The notes under the pieces: model-generated
The model's database searches: none
Seen by the model: only the letters and a program-made list of their open reading frames with translations
What the model was told of the DNA's origin: nothing
Shown here: positions 27,136 through 35,902 of the stretch, piece by piece
How the letters are laid out: every line of letters starts with the position of its first letter
Numbering within the stretch: position 1 is the first letter of the stretch
Origin: Streptomyces tendae
GTDB taxonomy: Bacteria; Actinomycetota; Actinomycetes; Streptomycetales; Streptomycetaceae
Direction of reading: 5' to 3'
Assembly: GCF_008632955.1 (NCBI RefSeq)
Contig: NZ_CP043959.1
Location: 1,550,001 to 1,614,000, forward strand
DNA length: 64,000 nucleotides
Made by a program: the position numbers and the translations under genes

Positions 27136-27822
27136 CCCGCCGCGCCCGCGCAGCGCGCACAGGACGTCGACGCGGTTGGTCGTGACGGAGTCGACGCCCG
27201 CGGACAGCAGGCGGCGCATGGAACGGCGGGTGTCCGGCGTCCACACGGACAGCAGGTACCCGTCGCGGTGGACGCGGTCGGCGAGGGCCCGGTCCACCAG
27301 GCTGAAGCGGTAGTTCAGCCAGCGCGGGCGGATCGCCTCCAGCAGCCCGGCGCGCACCGGTGCCCCCGAGGTGTGGGTGAGCGCGATCTCCGCGTCCTTG
27401 TCCACCTCCCGTACGGCGAGCATGGCGGGGGCGCCCGCGCAGTAGTACACGCGGTCCTCGGCGTCCTGCTCGCGCACGGCGTCCACGACCCGGCGCACCG
27501 CGCGGGGGCCCGGTGCGCCGGGCAGGTCGATCATCACCCGGCTGCCGGCGGTCGCCGCCAGCGCGTCCGCGAGGGTGGGGACACCGCCGTCCGTGACCCC
27601 GCGCACCTCGTCGTAGGACAGCAGCGACAGGGGACGGCCGTGGTTCCACAGGCGCTCCAGCGTCGCGTCGTGGAGCAGCACCGGCACGCCGTCGCGGGTG
27701 AGGCGCACGTCGATCTCGACCGCGTCCGCGCCCCGCCGCAGGGCGGAGCGCAGCGACGCGAGGGTGTTCTCGCGGACACGGTAGGGGTCGCCGCGGTGGG
27801 CCACGGCGGTCACGTTCTGCAT
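27130..27822 (-). CDS. Glycerophosphodiester phosphodiesterase
   Basis: Hydrolyses glycerophosphodiesters to glycerol-3-phosphate and an alcohol. It is 230 residues with no signal peptide, so probably cytoplasmic. The GDPD TIM-barrel motifs are AHRGDPYRVRENTLAS (HR...EN), EIDVRLTRDGVPVLLHD (metal ligands E, D and the catalytic His) and a C-terminal VWTPDT. It is slightly short for the family. It lies 19 bases downstream of the adenosine-deaminase-family gene on the same strand and may be co-transcribed with it. Confidence 0.85.
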   Translation of the reverse strand: MQNVTAVAHRGDPYRVRENTLASLRSALRRGADAVEIDVRLTRDGVPVLLHDATLERLWNHGRPLSLLSYDEVRGVTDGGVPTLADALAATAGSRVMIDLPGAPGPRAVRRVVDAVREQDAEDRVYYCAGAPAMLAVREVDKDAEIALTHTSGAPVRAGLLEAIRPRWLNYRFSLVDRALADRVHRDGYLLSVWTPDTRRSMRRLLSAGVDSVTTNRVDVLCALRGRGGS

Positions 27823-27841
27823 GGCGGCCCTTCGCGGAGGA

Positions 27842-28912
27842 TCAGGAGACGAGCCAGTCGGCGGTGTAGGTGTCGATCTCGGCCGCCAGCCGGGCCTTGC
27901 CGGCCGGGTCGAGGAAGGACGCCTCGACCGCGTTCTTCGCGAGGCCGGCGAGACCCCGCTCGTCGAGGTCCAGCAGCCGGGCGGCGACCGCGTACTCGCT
28001 GGCGAGGTCGGTGCCGAACATCGGCGGGTCGTCGGAGTTGATCGTCACCAGGACGCCGGCCCGGGTGAACTCCTTGATCGGGTGCTCGTCCAGGGTGGCG
28101 ACCGCGCGGGTGGCGATGTTGGACGTGGGGCACACCTCCAGCGCGATGCGCCGCTCGGCGAGGTGCTCCAGCAGCTTGGGGTCCTGTGCGGCGCTGGTGC
28201 CGTGTCCGATGCGCTCGGCGCCCAGTTCGTTCAGCGCGTCCCAGATCGTCTCCGGTCCGGTGGTCTCGCCCGCGTGCGGCACGGAGCGCAGGCCGGCGGC
28301 GACGGCACGGTCGAAGTACGGCTTGAACTGAGGGCGGGGCACGCCGATCTCGGGGCCGCCCAGCCCGAAGGAGACCAGGCCCTCGGGGCGCAGCCGGTCG
28401 TCGGTGGCGAGCCGCGTCGTCTCTTCGGCGGCCTCGAGACCGGCCTCGCCGGGGATGTCGAAGCACCAGCGCAGGACGGTGCCGAGTTCGCTCTCGGCCG
28501 CCTTGCGCGCGTCCTCGATGGCGTCCATGAAGGCGCGCTCGTCGATCCCGCGGCGGGTGGAGGAGAACGGGGTGATGGTCAGCTCGGCGTACCGCACCTG
28601 CTGCCGGGCGAGCTCACGGGCCACCTCGTACGTCAGCAGGCGGACGTCCTCGGGGGTGCGGACCAGGTCGACGACGGACAGGTACACCTCGATGAAGTGC
28701 GCGAAGTCCGTGAAGGTGAAGTAGTCGGCCAGGGCCTCGGGGTCGGTGGGGACCTTCGAGTCGGGATGGCGGGCGGCCAGCTCCGAGACGATGCGGGGGG
28801 AGGCGGAGCCGACGTGGTGCACGTGCAGTTCGGCCTTCGGCAGCCCCGCGATGAAGGCGTGCAGGTCGCGGACCTGTCCGGCGGTGGCCGCGGTGTCCAG
28901 GTGGTCGGTCAA
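27842..28912 (-). CDS. Adenosine-deaminase-family enzyme (possibly aminodeoxyfutalosine deaminase)
   Basis: Zinc-dependent deaminase of 356 residues. The start is a TTG at 28912, supported by GGGGAGGA four bases upstream. No ATG or GTG with a better site precedes the conserved region. Metal and catalytic motifs are AELHVHHVGSA (HxH), HAGETTGPE (His, general acid Glu), RIGHGTSA and NSDDPPMFG. The variant HVHHVGS replaces the common HLHLDGA of true adenosine deaminases. The S. coelicolor counterpart was, to my recollection, shown to deaminate aminodeoxyfutalosine in the futalosine menaquinone pathway. Either activity is possible here. Confidence 0.82.
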   Translation of the reverse strand: MTDHLDTAATAGQVRDLHAFIAGLPKAELHVHHVGSASPRIVSELAARHPDSKVPTDPEALADYFTFTDFAHFIEVYLSVVDLVRTPEDVRLLTYEVARELARQQVRYAELTITPFSSTRRGIDERAFMDAIEDARKAAESELGTVLRWCFDIPGEAGLEAAEETTRLATDDRLRPEGLVSFGLGGPEIGVPRPQFKPYFDRAVAAGLRSVPHAGETTGPETIWDALNELGAERIGHGTSAAQDPKLLEHLAERRIALEVCPTSNIATRAVATLDEHPIKEFTRAGVLVTINSDDPPMFGTDLASEYAVAARLLDLDERGLAGLAKNAVEASFLDPAGKARLAAEIDTYTADWLVS

Positions 28913-29061
28913 GGTTCCTCCCCGGGAACGGCGTCCTCGGCCGGGTCGCGGCGGGACGCGGGTGATCGGCTGATCGGTGGTGCGGGGATCATCGTAGGCC
29001 GGGCACACGCGGTCGTGACGCGGGCCGTAGCATGACGGTTCGTCCGAGGAAGGGGGCGCGC

Positions 29062-30030
29062 ATGTCCGACGACGCACCGGCACCGGGGGCCGGGGAGCAC
29101 ACGGGGGACGGAACGCCTCCGGCGGGTTCGTCCACCCCTGACCTGTGGCCGGCACCGGCCGACGGCGGGGCCGAGCATGTGGCTCCGCAGGACGGCTCGC
29201 TGGTGGACGCGCGGACCACCGAGACGCGGGGTGCGGCGCCGGGGCCGCGGGCCGCCGACACGTCCGCCCCCTCGCCCGCGCCCGATCCGTGGGCGGTGCC
29301 GGAGGACCGTCCGCCGACGCCCGGTACGGCGTCCGGCCGTCCGGCGTCCGGCCGTCCGGCGGCCGGGGGCCCGGCGGCAGGGGGTCCGGGGGAGACCGTG
29401 GTGGCGGGGGAGACCTCGCCGTGGTCGGCGCCCGCGGCCCCCTCGGGAGCCACGGCACACGACCGTCCGGCGCCCGCCCGACCCGGCGGCGCGCCCGCCG
29501 CACCACCCGTCCACGACCAGCAGACGGTGACGTCCTTCCCGGCGGCGGGGAACCCGGCCCCGTCCCCGCAGTACGGCACTCCGTGGGCCGGTCCCTCGGC
29601 GGCGCCCGCCGCCGTGCCGCACTCCGCGCACCCGCCGGCCACCAACCCGTTCGCGCCGCCGGTCACCGGGTCGCCCGTCCCGCCGCCGCCCCTAGGCCCC
29701 GAGGGGCCGGGGCAGGTCCCCTACGGCTACCCGGGCACGGGGTACGCCGGCGCGCCGGCCGCCCACACGTACGCCGGCTGGGCGCCGCTGCCGAGCAACG
29801 GCCTGGGCGTCGCCGCGATGGTGCTCGGGATCATCTCGGCGGCCGGCTTCTGCCTGTGGCCGTTGGCCATCGTGCTGGGCGTCCTGGCGGTGATCTTCGG
29901 GGCGATCGGCCGGGGCAAGGCCAACCGGGGCGAGGCGACGAACGCCGGCCAGGCCCTGGCGGGCGTGATCTGCGGAGCAGTCGGCAGCGCGCTGGGTATC
30001 GCCTTCGGCATCCTCGTCCTGACCACCTGA
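29062..30030 (+). CDS. DUF4190-domain membrane protein
   Basis: A 322-residue protein with a very long disordered N-terminal region (~1-240) rich in Pro, Ala and Gly. A C-terminal DUF4190 membrane domain follows (~250-320) with two hydrophobic helices (GLGVAAMVLGIISAAGFCLW; LAGVICGAVGSALGIAFGIL). The ATG at 29062 has GAGGAAGGGGG upstream and is preferred over an ATG at 29032. DUF4190 proteins are common in Streptomyces with no assigned function. The stop codon lies inside a tandem 8-bp repeat array. It is divergent from the deaminase gene. Confidence 0.75.
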   Translation: MSDDAPAPGAGEHTGDGTPPAGSSTPDLWPAPADGGAEHVAPQDGSLVDARTTETRGAAPGPRAADTSAPSPAPDPWAVPEDRPPTPGTASGRPASGRPAAGGPAAGGPGETVVAGETSPWSAPAAPSGATAHDRPAPARPGGAPAAPPVHDQQTVTSFPAAGNPAPSPQYGTPWAGPSAAPAAVPHSAHPPATNPFAPPVTGSPVPPPPLGPEGPGQVPYGYPGTGYAGAPAAHTYAGWAPLPSNGLGVAAMVLGIISAAGFCLWPLAIVLGVLAVIFGAIGRGKANRGEATNAGQALAGVICGAVGSALGIAFGILVLTT

Positions 30031-30070
30031 CCACCTGACCACCTGACCACCTGACCACCTGACCACCTGA
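30021..30070 (+). repeat. Six tandem GACCACCT repeats spanning a stop codon
   Basis: The 8-bp unit GACCACCT is repeated six times without change (30021-30068), then GA. The array contains the TGA stop of the DUF4190 gene at 30028-30030. Because 8 is not a multiple of three, TGA recurs in all three frames. Confidence 0.92.
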
Positions 30071-30166
30071 CGCCAGGGGCACCCCGCCCAGCAGGCTGGT
30101 CAGGGCCCGCCGGCCCCGAGGCCGCCGACACGCGCCCGCGCCCCCGACGGGACCCGGCCCCGCCCC

Positions 30167-30748
30167 CTACTCCGAAACCCCCCGCAGTCTTCGTCGCGCC
30201 TCCATCAAGGCGAAGCCCAGGAGGTTGGGGCCGTGCCAGCGGGTCGGGTCGTGGGCTGCCTCCTGGTCGGCGGCGAGGCCGATGCCCCAGAGCCGGTCGA
30301 CGGGGCTCGCCTCGACCAGCACCCGCTCGCCCGTGCCCAGCAGGAAAGACCGCAGCCCTTCATCGGCTGCGAACTTGTGCACGCTGCCCTCCACCACGAT
30401 CCCGAACCGCTCCCGCCGCCAGACCTCCTCGTCGAAGCCCCGCACGAGACGGCCCGCCTTCTTCGCCTGCGAGGGATGCTCCGCGGCCAGCACCCGGCGC
30501 TCCCCCTGCGTGTCCCCGAAGAGCCGCGCCTTGGCCGCCATCATCCAGTGCTCGGCGGTCGCGTACGTCACGCCGTCCACCGTGAACGGCGACGGCCACC
30601 ACTGGCTCAGACAGCTCGCCCCGATCCGGCCGTCGGGCAGCGGCCGGTGCCCCCAGAAGTGCAGGTACTTCACCCGCTCCCCGGCCCGCACCGCCTCGAT
30701 CAGCGCCTCCCGGGAAGCCACCGTTCGTACGGTTCCGTCCAAGGTCAT
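30167..30748 (-). CDS. NADAR-family protein
   Basis: A 193-residue NADAR (DUF1768, YbiA-like) domain protein. Family members are N-glycosidases acting on riboflavin-pathway intermediates, or ADP-ribose/NAD-linked hydrolases. Landmarks are VKYLHFWGHRP, CLSQWWPSPFTVDGVTYATA with AEHWMMAAKA, and DRLWGIGL, spread across the full length. GGGGGTG lies just before the ATG at 30748. In actinobacteria NADAR proteins can take part in NAD or ADP-ribosylation metabolism, including phage defence. Nothing adjacent suggests a defence locus, so a housekeeping damage-control role is more likely. Confidence 0.82.
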   Translation of the reverse strand: MTLDGTVRTVASREALIEAVRAGERVKYLHFWGHRPLPDGRIGASCLSQWWPSPFTVDGVTYATAEHWMMAAKARLFGDTQGERRVLAAEHPSQAKKAGRLVRGFDEEVWRRERFGIVVEGSVHKFAADEGLRSFLLGTGERVLVEASPVDRLWGIGLAADQEAAHDPTRWHGPNLLGFALMEARRRLRGVSE

Positions 30749-30842
30749 CACCCCCGATGTCGTCCTGTGCGCAGAGCAGTCTCGCAGGCACCACGGACAC
30801 TCCGTCCTGCCTTTTCCGTCGCCACTCGACACCTGGTCGACA

Positions 30843-30878
30843 GATTCCGTCGCGTAACCAAATGGCAACAACGGAATC
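30843..30878. promoter_or_regulatory. Candidate operator upstream of the second aldehyde dehydrogenase
   Basis: GATTCCGT (30843-30850) and ACGGAATC (30871-30878) form an inverted repeat. Read on the minus strand, the right side gives ATTCCGTTGTT, nearly identical to ATCCGTTGTT in the AsnC control region at 24318-24327. Confidence 0.5.
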
Positions 30879-30968
30879 ACTTGTTGGAGTGCCCTGGCTC
30901 TGTCAGGATCGGCACTCAAATCGAGCTGGAGCCACGCCGCCCCCCTCGGGGACACGGAGGAGAGCGAC

Positions 30969-32504
30969 ATGCACAACCCCGGCAGCACCACGCAGGAACG
31001 ATTCCCGGCCACCGAACGGTTCGCGGACGGCGCGCAGTTCATCGCGGGCCGACTCACCAAAGGCACCTCGGGGCGCACCCACTCCGTGGTCGACCCGGCC
31101 ACCGGCGCGGAGGTGTACACCTACGACCTCGCCGGCACCGACGATGCCGACGCGGCCGTCGCCGCCGCGCGGGAGGCGTTCCCGGCCTGGGCGGGCGCCA
31201 CACCCGGCGAGCGTTCCGACGCCCTGCACCGGTTCGCCGCCGTGGTCGCCGAACGCGCGGAGGACTTCGCCCGCGCCGAGTCGCTGCAGTGCGGCAAGCC
31301 CCTGAAGCTGAGCCGCGAGTTCGACGTGCCCGGCACGATCGACAACATCACCTTCTTCGCCGGCGCCGCCCGCCACCTGCCGGGCCAGTCGGCCGGCGAG
31401 TACTCGGGCGACCACACCTCCTACGTCCGCAGGGAGCCCATCGGCGTCGTCGGCTCCATCGCCCCCTGGAACTACCCATTGCAGATGGCCGCGTGGAAGA
31501 TCCTCCCGGCGATCGCCGCGGGCAACACCGTCGTGCTGAAGCCCGCCGAGTTCACCCCGCTGACCTCGCTGCTCTTCGCCCAGGCCGCCACCGACGCCGG
31601 CATCCCGGACGGTGTGATCAACATCGTCACCGGCACCGGCAAGGAGGCCGGCGAGCACCTGGTCGGCCACCCCGACGTGGCGATGACCTCGTTCACCGGC
31701 TCCACCGCCGTCGGCAAGCGGGTCGCCGAGATCGCCACCGCCACCGTCAAGCGCCTCCACCTGGAGCTCGGCGGCAAGGCGCCCTTCGTGGTCTTCGACG
31801 ACGCCGACCTCGACGCGGCGGTCAACGGCGCCGTCGCCGGCGCGCTCATCAACACCGGGCAGGACTGCACCGCCGCCACGCGCGCGTACGTGCAGCGCCC
31901 TCTCTACGACGCCTTCGTCGAGCGCACCGCCGCGCTGATGGAGACCGTCCGGCTGGGCGACCCCTTCGCCCCCGGTACCGATCTCGGCCCGCTGGTCTCC
32001 CACGCCCAGCGCGACCGGGTGGCCGGTTTCGTCGACCGTGCGCGTGCCTACGCGCGCGTGGTGACCGGCGGTGAGACACCTCTGGGCGACCTGTCGGGCG
32101 GCGCGTACTATCGCCCCACGCTGATCGCCGACGCCGCGCAGGACAGCGAGGTCGTGCAGTCGGAGATCTTCGGACCGGTGCTGGTCGTCCTGCCCTTCGA
32201 CACCGACGACGAGGGCATCGCACTCGCCAACGACACCCCGTACGGGCTCGCCGCCTCCGCCTGGAGCCGGGACGTGTACCGCACGGGACGGGCCACCCGC
32301 GAGATCAAGGCGGGGTGCGTGTGGATCAACGACCACATCCCGATCATCAGCGAGATGCCGCATGGCGGCTACAAGGCGTCCGGCTACGGCAAGGACATGT
32401 CCGCGTACTCCTTCGAGGAGTACACCCAGATCAAGCACGTCATGTTCGACAACACCGCGGTGGTCCGCAAGGACTGGCACCGCACCGTCTTCGGGGACCG
32501 ATAG
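30969..32504 (+). CDS. Aldehyde dehydrogenase, gamma-aminobutyraldehyde type
   Basis: A 511-residue NAD-dependent aldehyde dehydrogenase, the first gene of a polyamine-uptake operon. It is likely to oxidise 4-aminobutyraldehyde or 3-aminopropionaldehyde. Visible motifs are APWNYPLQMAAWK, TSFTGSTAVGKR, catalytic Glu in LELGGKAPFV and catalytic Cys in NTGQDCTAATR. Its sequence is close to the enzyme at 24485, but it has a ~20-residue N-terminal extension. GGAGAGCGAC precedes the ATG. The substrate-binding protein gene starts 51 bases after its stop. Confidence 0.88.
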   Translation: MHNPGSTTQERFPATERFADGAQFIAGRLTKGTSGRTHSVVDPATGAEVYTYDLAGTDDADAAVAAAREAFPAWAGATPGERSDALHRFAAVVAERAEDFARAESLQCGKPLKLSREFDVPGTIDNITFFAGAARHLPGQSAGEYSGDHTSYVRREPIGVVGSIAPWNYPLQMAAWKILPAIAAGNTVVLKPAEFTPLTSLLFAQAATDAGIPDGVINIVTGTGKEAGEHLVGHPDVAMTSFTGSTAVGKRVAEIATATVKRLHLELGGKAPFVVFDDADLDAAVNGAVAGALINTGQDCTAATRAYVQRPLYDAFVERTAALMETVRLGDPFAPGTDLGPLVSHAQRDRVAGFVDRARAYARVVTGGETPLGDLSGGAYYRPTLIADAAQDSEVVQSEIFGPVLVVLPFDTDDEGIALANDTPYGLAASAWSRDVYRTGRATREIKAGCVWINDHIPIISEMPHGGYKASGYGKDMSAYSFEEYTQIKHVMFDNTAVVRKDWHRTVFGDR

Positions 32505-32554
32505 CAGCCAGGCCGCCCGACCCGCGGCCACTTCCCGAAAGGGCACACACGCGC

Positions 32555-33802
32555 ATGGAGCAGTACGAGCCCGACCGCCTCTCGCCGGCCCAGGAGGCCG
32601 CGATACGGCGCAGTTTCCGCAACGGCAGGGCGGCCATGACCCGCCGTTCCCTGCTGCGCGCCTCAGCGGGCGGCGCGCTCGCGGTCGGGGGCTTGGGCGC
32701 GCTGAGCGCCTGCGGCATCCCCGCGGCCGGGAACACCCAGGGCGGCGTCCCGGCGGAGGACCGCTCGGCGAAGGAGAAGACCGTCAGCTTCTCCAACTGG
32801 ACCGAGTACATGGACATCGACGACAGCGGGCGGACACACCCCACGCTGGAGGCGTTCACGAAACGCACCGGCATCAAGGTGAAGTACACCGAGGACATCA
32901 ACGACAACTCCGAGTTCTTCGGCAAGATCAAGCCGCAGCTCGCCGCGGGCCAGGACACCGGCCGCGACATCATCGTCCTCACCGACTGGCTCGCCGCCCG
33001 CCTCATCCGCCTCGGCTGGGTGCAGAAGCTCGACGCGTCCAACCTGCCGCACGCCTTCGCCAACGTCGCCTCGTCGTACCGGACCCCCGACTGGGACCCC
33101 GGCCGTGCCTACTCGTACCCCTGGCAGGGCATCGCCACCGTCATCGCCTACAACAAGAAGGCGCTCGACGGCATCGAGGTGAAGACCCTGTCCGACCTGC
33201 TGGACAACCCCAAGCTCAAGGGCCGGGTCGGGCTGCTCACCGAGATGCGCGACACCATGGGCATGACGCTGCTCGACATGGACAAGGACCCGCGGTCCTT
33301 CACCGCCGACGACTACGACGCGGCGATCGCCCGGCTGCAGAAGACCGTCGACAAGGGCCAGATCCGCCGCTTCACCGGCAACGACTACACGTCGGACCTC
33401 ACCAAGGGCGACCTCGCCGCGTGTGTCGCCTGGGCCGGTGACGTCGTCCAGCTGAAGGCCGACAACCCGGACATCGGCTTCGTCATCCCGGACAGCGGCT
33501 ACATGCTCTCCAGCGACAACATGCTGATTCCCAACAAGGCCCGGCACAAGACGAACGCCGAGCGCCTGATCGACTTCTACTTCGAGCCGCAGCCCGCCGC
33601 CCAGCTCGCCGCCTACATCAACTTCGTCTGTCCGGTCGACGGGGTGAAGGAGGAGCTCGCGAAGCTCGACGAGGACGCGGCGAACAACCCGCTGATCCTC
33701 CCCGACAAGGCCATGCAGGCCAAGTCCCGTGCCTTCCGCTCGCTCAGCTCCGAGGAAGAGACGGCATTCGAAGGCAAGTTCGCGAAGCTCACTGGGGCGT
33801 GA
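32555..33802 (+). CDS. potD: Polyamine ABC transporter substrate-binding lipoprotein (Tat type)
   Basis: A 415-residue PotD/PotF-like binding protein. A 28-residue leader precedes a twin-arginine signal (TRRSLLRASAGGALAV) that ends in a lipobox (LSAC), so the protein should be exported folded by Tat and lipidated. The mature part is a spermidine/putrescine-binding fold (VSFSNWTEYMD, GTVIAYN-like region, acidic pocket residues such as WAGDVVQLKADNPDIGF). It belongs to the ALDH-potDABC-oxidase operon. An ATG 27 codons downstream would give a more compact Tat signal and is an alternative start. Confidence 0.88.
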   Translation: MEQYEPDRLSPAQEAAIRRSFRNGRAAMTRRSLLRASAGGALAVGGLGALSACGIPAAGNTQGGVPAEDRSAKEKTVSFSNWTEYMDIDDSGRTHPTLEAFTKRTGIKVKYTEDINDNSEFFGKIKPQLAAGQDTGRDIIVLTDWLAARLIRLGWVQKLDASNLPHAFANVASSYRTPDWDPGRAYSYPWQGIATVIAYNKKALDGIEVKTLSDLLDNPKLKGRVGLLTEMRDTMGMTLLDMDKDPRSFTADDYDAAIARLQKTVDKGQIRRFTGNDYTSDLTKGDLAACVAWAGDVVQLKADNPDIGFVIPDSGYMLSSDNMLIPNKARHKTNAERLIDFYFEPQPAAQLAAYINFVCPVDGVKEELAKLDEDAANNPLILPDKAMQAKSRAFRSLSSEEETAFEGKFAKLTGA

Positions 33803-33806
33803 CGAG

Positions 33807-34973
33807 ATGAAGACCACCGAAGAGACCACCCAGGCCGGCGGCGACGTCCGGCTCACCGGGATCAGCAAGACGTACGGCTCCTTCACCGCCGTGCACCCGC
33901 TCGACCTGACCGTCCCGGAGGGCTCCTTCTTCGCCCTGCTCGGCGCGTCCGGCTGCGGCAAGACCACCACCCTGCGCATGATCGCCGGCCTGGAGGAGCC
34001 CACCGCGGGCACCGTCCACCTCGGCGACCAGGACGTCACCGCGCTGCCGCCGTACAAGCGGCCGGTGAACACCGTCTTCCAGTCCTACGCCCTCTTTCCG
34101 CACCTCGACATCTACGAGAACGTCGCCTTCGGTCTGCGCCGGCGCGGCATCAAGAGCGTGAAGAAGCAGGTCGAGGAGATGCTGGAGCTGGTCCAGCTCG
34201 GCGAGCAGGCGCGCAAGAAGCCGCACCAGCTCTCCGGCGGCCAGCAGCAGCGCGTCGCGGTCGCGCGCGCGCTGATCAACCACCCCAAGGTGCTGCTGCT
34301 CGACGAGCCGCTCGGCGCCCTCGACCTGAAGCTGCGCCGGCAGATGCAGCTGGAGCTCAAGCGCATCCAGACCGAGGTCGGCATCACCTTCGTGCACGTC
34401 ACGCACGACCAGGAGGAGGCCATGACCATGGCCGACTGCGTCGCCGTGATGAACGCCGGCAGGGTGGAGCAGCTCGGCACGCCCGCCGACCTGTACGAGA
34501 ACCCGCGCACCACCTTCGTCGCGAACTTCCTCGGCACGTCGAACTTCATCGAGGCCGAGGTCGACACCACGTCCGGCGACGACATCGTGCTCAAGGCGGG
34601 CGGCGGCACGCTGGTGCTGCGCCGGGCCCGCACCGGAGCGCCCACCACGGCGGGCGGCAAGGTGCTGGCCGGGGTCCGCCCGGAGAAGATCTCCCTCACC
34701 CACGCCGACGACGCCGGCGCGATACCCGAGGGGCGCAACCGCATCACCGGCCGGATCACCGAGTCCAGCTTCATCGGCGTCTCCACGCAGTTCGTCGTCG
34801 ACAGCCCGGTCTGCTCCGACTTCGAGGTCTACGTGCAGAACATCGACCGGGACGCCCGGCTGGTGCCCGGTGCCGAGGTCGTCCTGCACTGGAACCCGGA
34901 CCACACCTTCGGCCTCGACGCGGCACAGGACATCGACGCGGGCGTCGAGACGGTCGAGGAAGAGGTCGCCTGA
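33807..34973 (+). CDS. potA: Polyamine ABC transporter ATP-binding protein
   Basis: A 388-residue importer ATPase. Walker A GASGCGKT is at 46-53, the signature LSGGQQQRVAVARAL near 142, Walker B VLLLDEPLGALDLKLR near 165 and the H-loop VTHDQEEAMTMAD. The C-terminal ~130 residues are a TOBE_2 regulatory domain, as in PotA. The ATG is four bases after the potD stop. The stop overlaps the potB start (ATGA). The spermidine/putrescine assignment rests on the PotD partner and the catabolic genes around it. Confidence 0.9.
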   Translation: MKTTEETTQAGGDVRLTGISKTYGSFTAVHPLDLTVPEGSFFALLGASGCGKTTTLRMIAGLEEPTAGTVHLGDQDVTALPPYKRPVNTVFQSYALFPHLDIYENVAFGLRRRGIKSVKKQVEEMLELVQLGEQARKKPHQLSGGQQQRVAVARALINHPKVLLLDEPLGALDLKLRRQMQLELKRIQTEVGITFVHVTHDQEEAMTMADCVAVMNAGRVEQLGTPADLYENPRTTFVANFLGTSNFIEAEVDTTSGDDIVLKAGGGTLVLRRARTGAPTTAGGKVLAGVRPEKISLTHADDAGAIPEGRNRITGRITESSFIGVSTQFVVDSPVCSDFEVYVQNIDRDARLVPGAEVVLHWNPDHTFGLDAAQDIDAGVETVEEEVA

Positions 34974-35902
34974 TGGCCACGGTCACCGAGGCGCCGCCGA
35001 CGCCGGCGCCCGTCGTCCCCGAGAAGAAGCCGCCGCGCAGACGCGGCCGCTGGACGCCGTACCTGCTCCTGCTGCCGGGCCTGCTCTGGCTCGTGGTGTT
35101 CTTCGCGCTGCCGGTGATCTACCAGGCCTCCACGTCCGTGCAGACGGGCTCCCTGGAGGAGGGCTACAAGGTCACCTGGCACTTCGCCACTTACTGGGAC
35201 GCGCTGTCCGAGTACTGGCCGCAGTTCGTCCGCTCGGTGCTCTACGCGGCCTCCGCGACCGTGCTGTGCCTGCTGCTCGGCTACCCGCTGGCGTATCTGA
35301 TCGCCTTCCGGGCGGGCCGCTGGCGCAACCTGATCATGATCCTGGTGATCGCGCCGTTCTTCACCAGCTTCCTGATCCGCACCCTCGCCTGGAAGACGAT
35401 CCTCGCCGACGGCGGCCCGGTGGTCGGCGCCCTGGACTCGCTGCACGTCCTGGACGTCACGGCGTTCCTCGGCTGGACGGCCGGCGACCGGGTGCTCGCC
35501 ACCCCGCTCGCGGTGGTGTGCGGTCTGACGTACAACTTCCTGCCCTTCATGATCCTTCCGCTCTACACCTCCCTGGAGCGGATCGACCCCCGGCTGCACG
35601 AGGCGGCGGGCGACCTCTACGCCAAGCCGTCGACCACCTTCCGCAAGGTCACCTTCCCGCTGTCGATGCCGGGCGTGGTCTCCGGCACGCTGCTGACCTT
35701 CATCCCGGCCACCGGCGACTACATCAACTCGGACCTGCTCGGCTCCACGGACACCCGGATGGTCGGCAACGTCATCCAGTCGCAGTTCCTGCGGATCCTG
35801 GACTATCCGACAGCCGCGGCGCTCTCGTTCATCCTGATGGCCGCGATCCTCGCCGTCGTCACGGTCTACATCCGCAAGTCCGGCACGGAGGATCTGGTTT
35901 AA
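34973..35902 (+). CDS. potB: Polyamine ABC transporter permease 1
   Basis: A 309-residue PotB-type inner-membrane subunit. The basic, Pro-rich N-terminus is followed by about six membrane helices. The EAA loop that meets the ATPase is visible as LHEAAGDLYAKPSTTFRKVTFP (split around residue 215). The start overlaps the potA stop by one base, and potC starts directly at its end, so translation is coupled along the operon. Confidence 0.9.
   Translation: MATVTEAPPTPAPVVPEKKPPRRRGRWTPYLLLLPGLLWLVVFFALPVIYQASTSVQTGSLEEGYKVTWHFATYWDALSEYWPQFVRSVLYAASATVLCLLLGYPLAYLIAFRAGRWRNLIMILVIAPFFTSFLIRTLAWKTILADGGPVVGALDSLHVLDVTAFLGWTAGDRVLATPLAVVCGLTYNFLPFMILPLYTSLERIDPRLHEAAGDLYAKPSTTFRKVTFPLSMPGVVSGTLLTFIPATGDYINSDLLGSTDTRMVGNVIQSQFLRILDYPTAAALSFILMAAILAVVTVYIRKSGTEDLV

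Noticed and set aside
30021..30070. Possible CRISPR-like array
   Set aside because: The 8-bp units are contiguous, with no spacers and no cas genes anywhere in the window.
30167..30748. NADAR protein as part of a phage-defence system
   Set aside because: Some NADAR proteins act in defence, but no toxin, nuclease or sensor gene is adjacent. Neighbours are metabolic.
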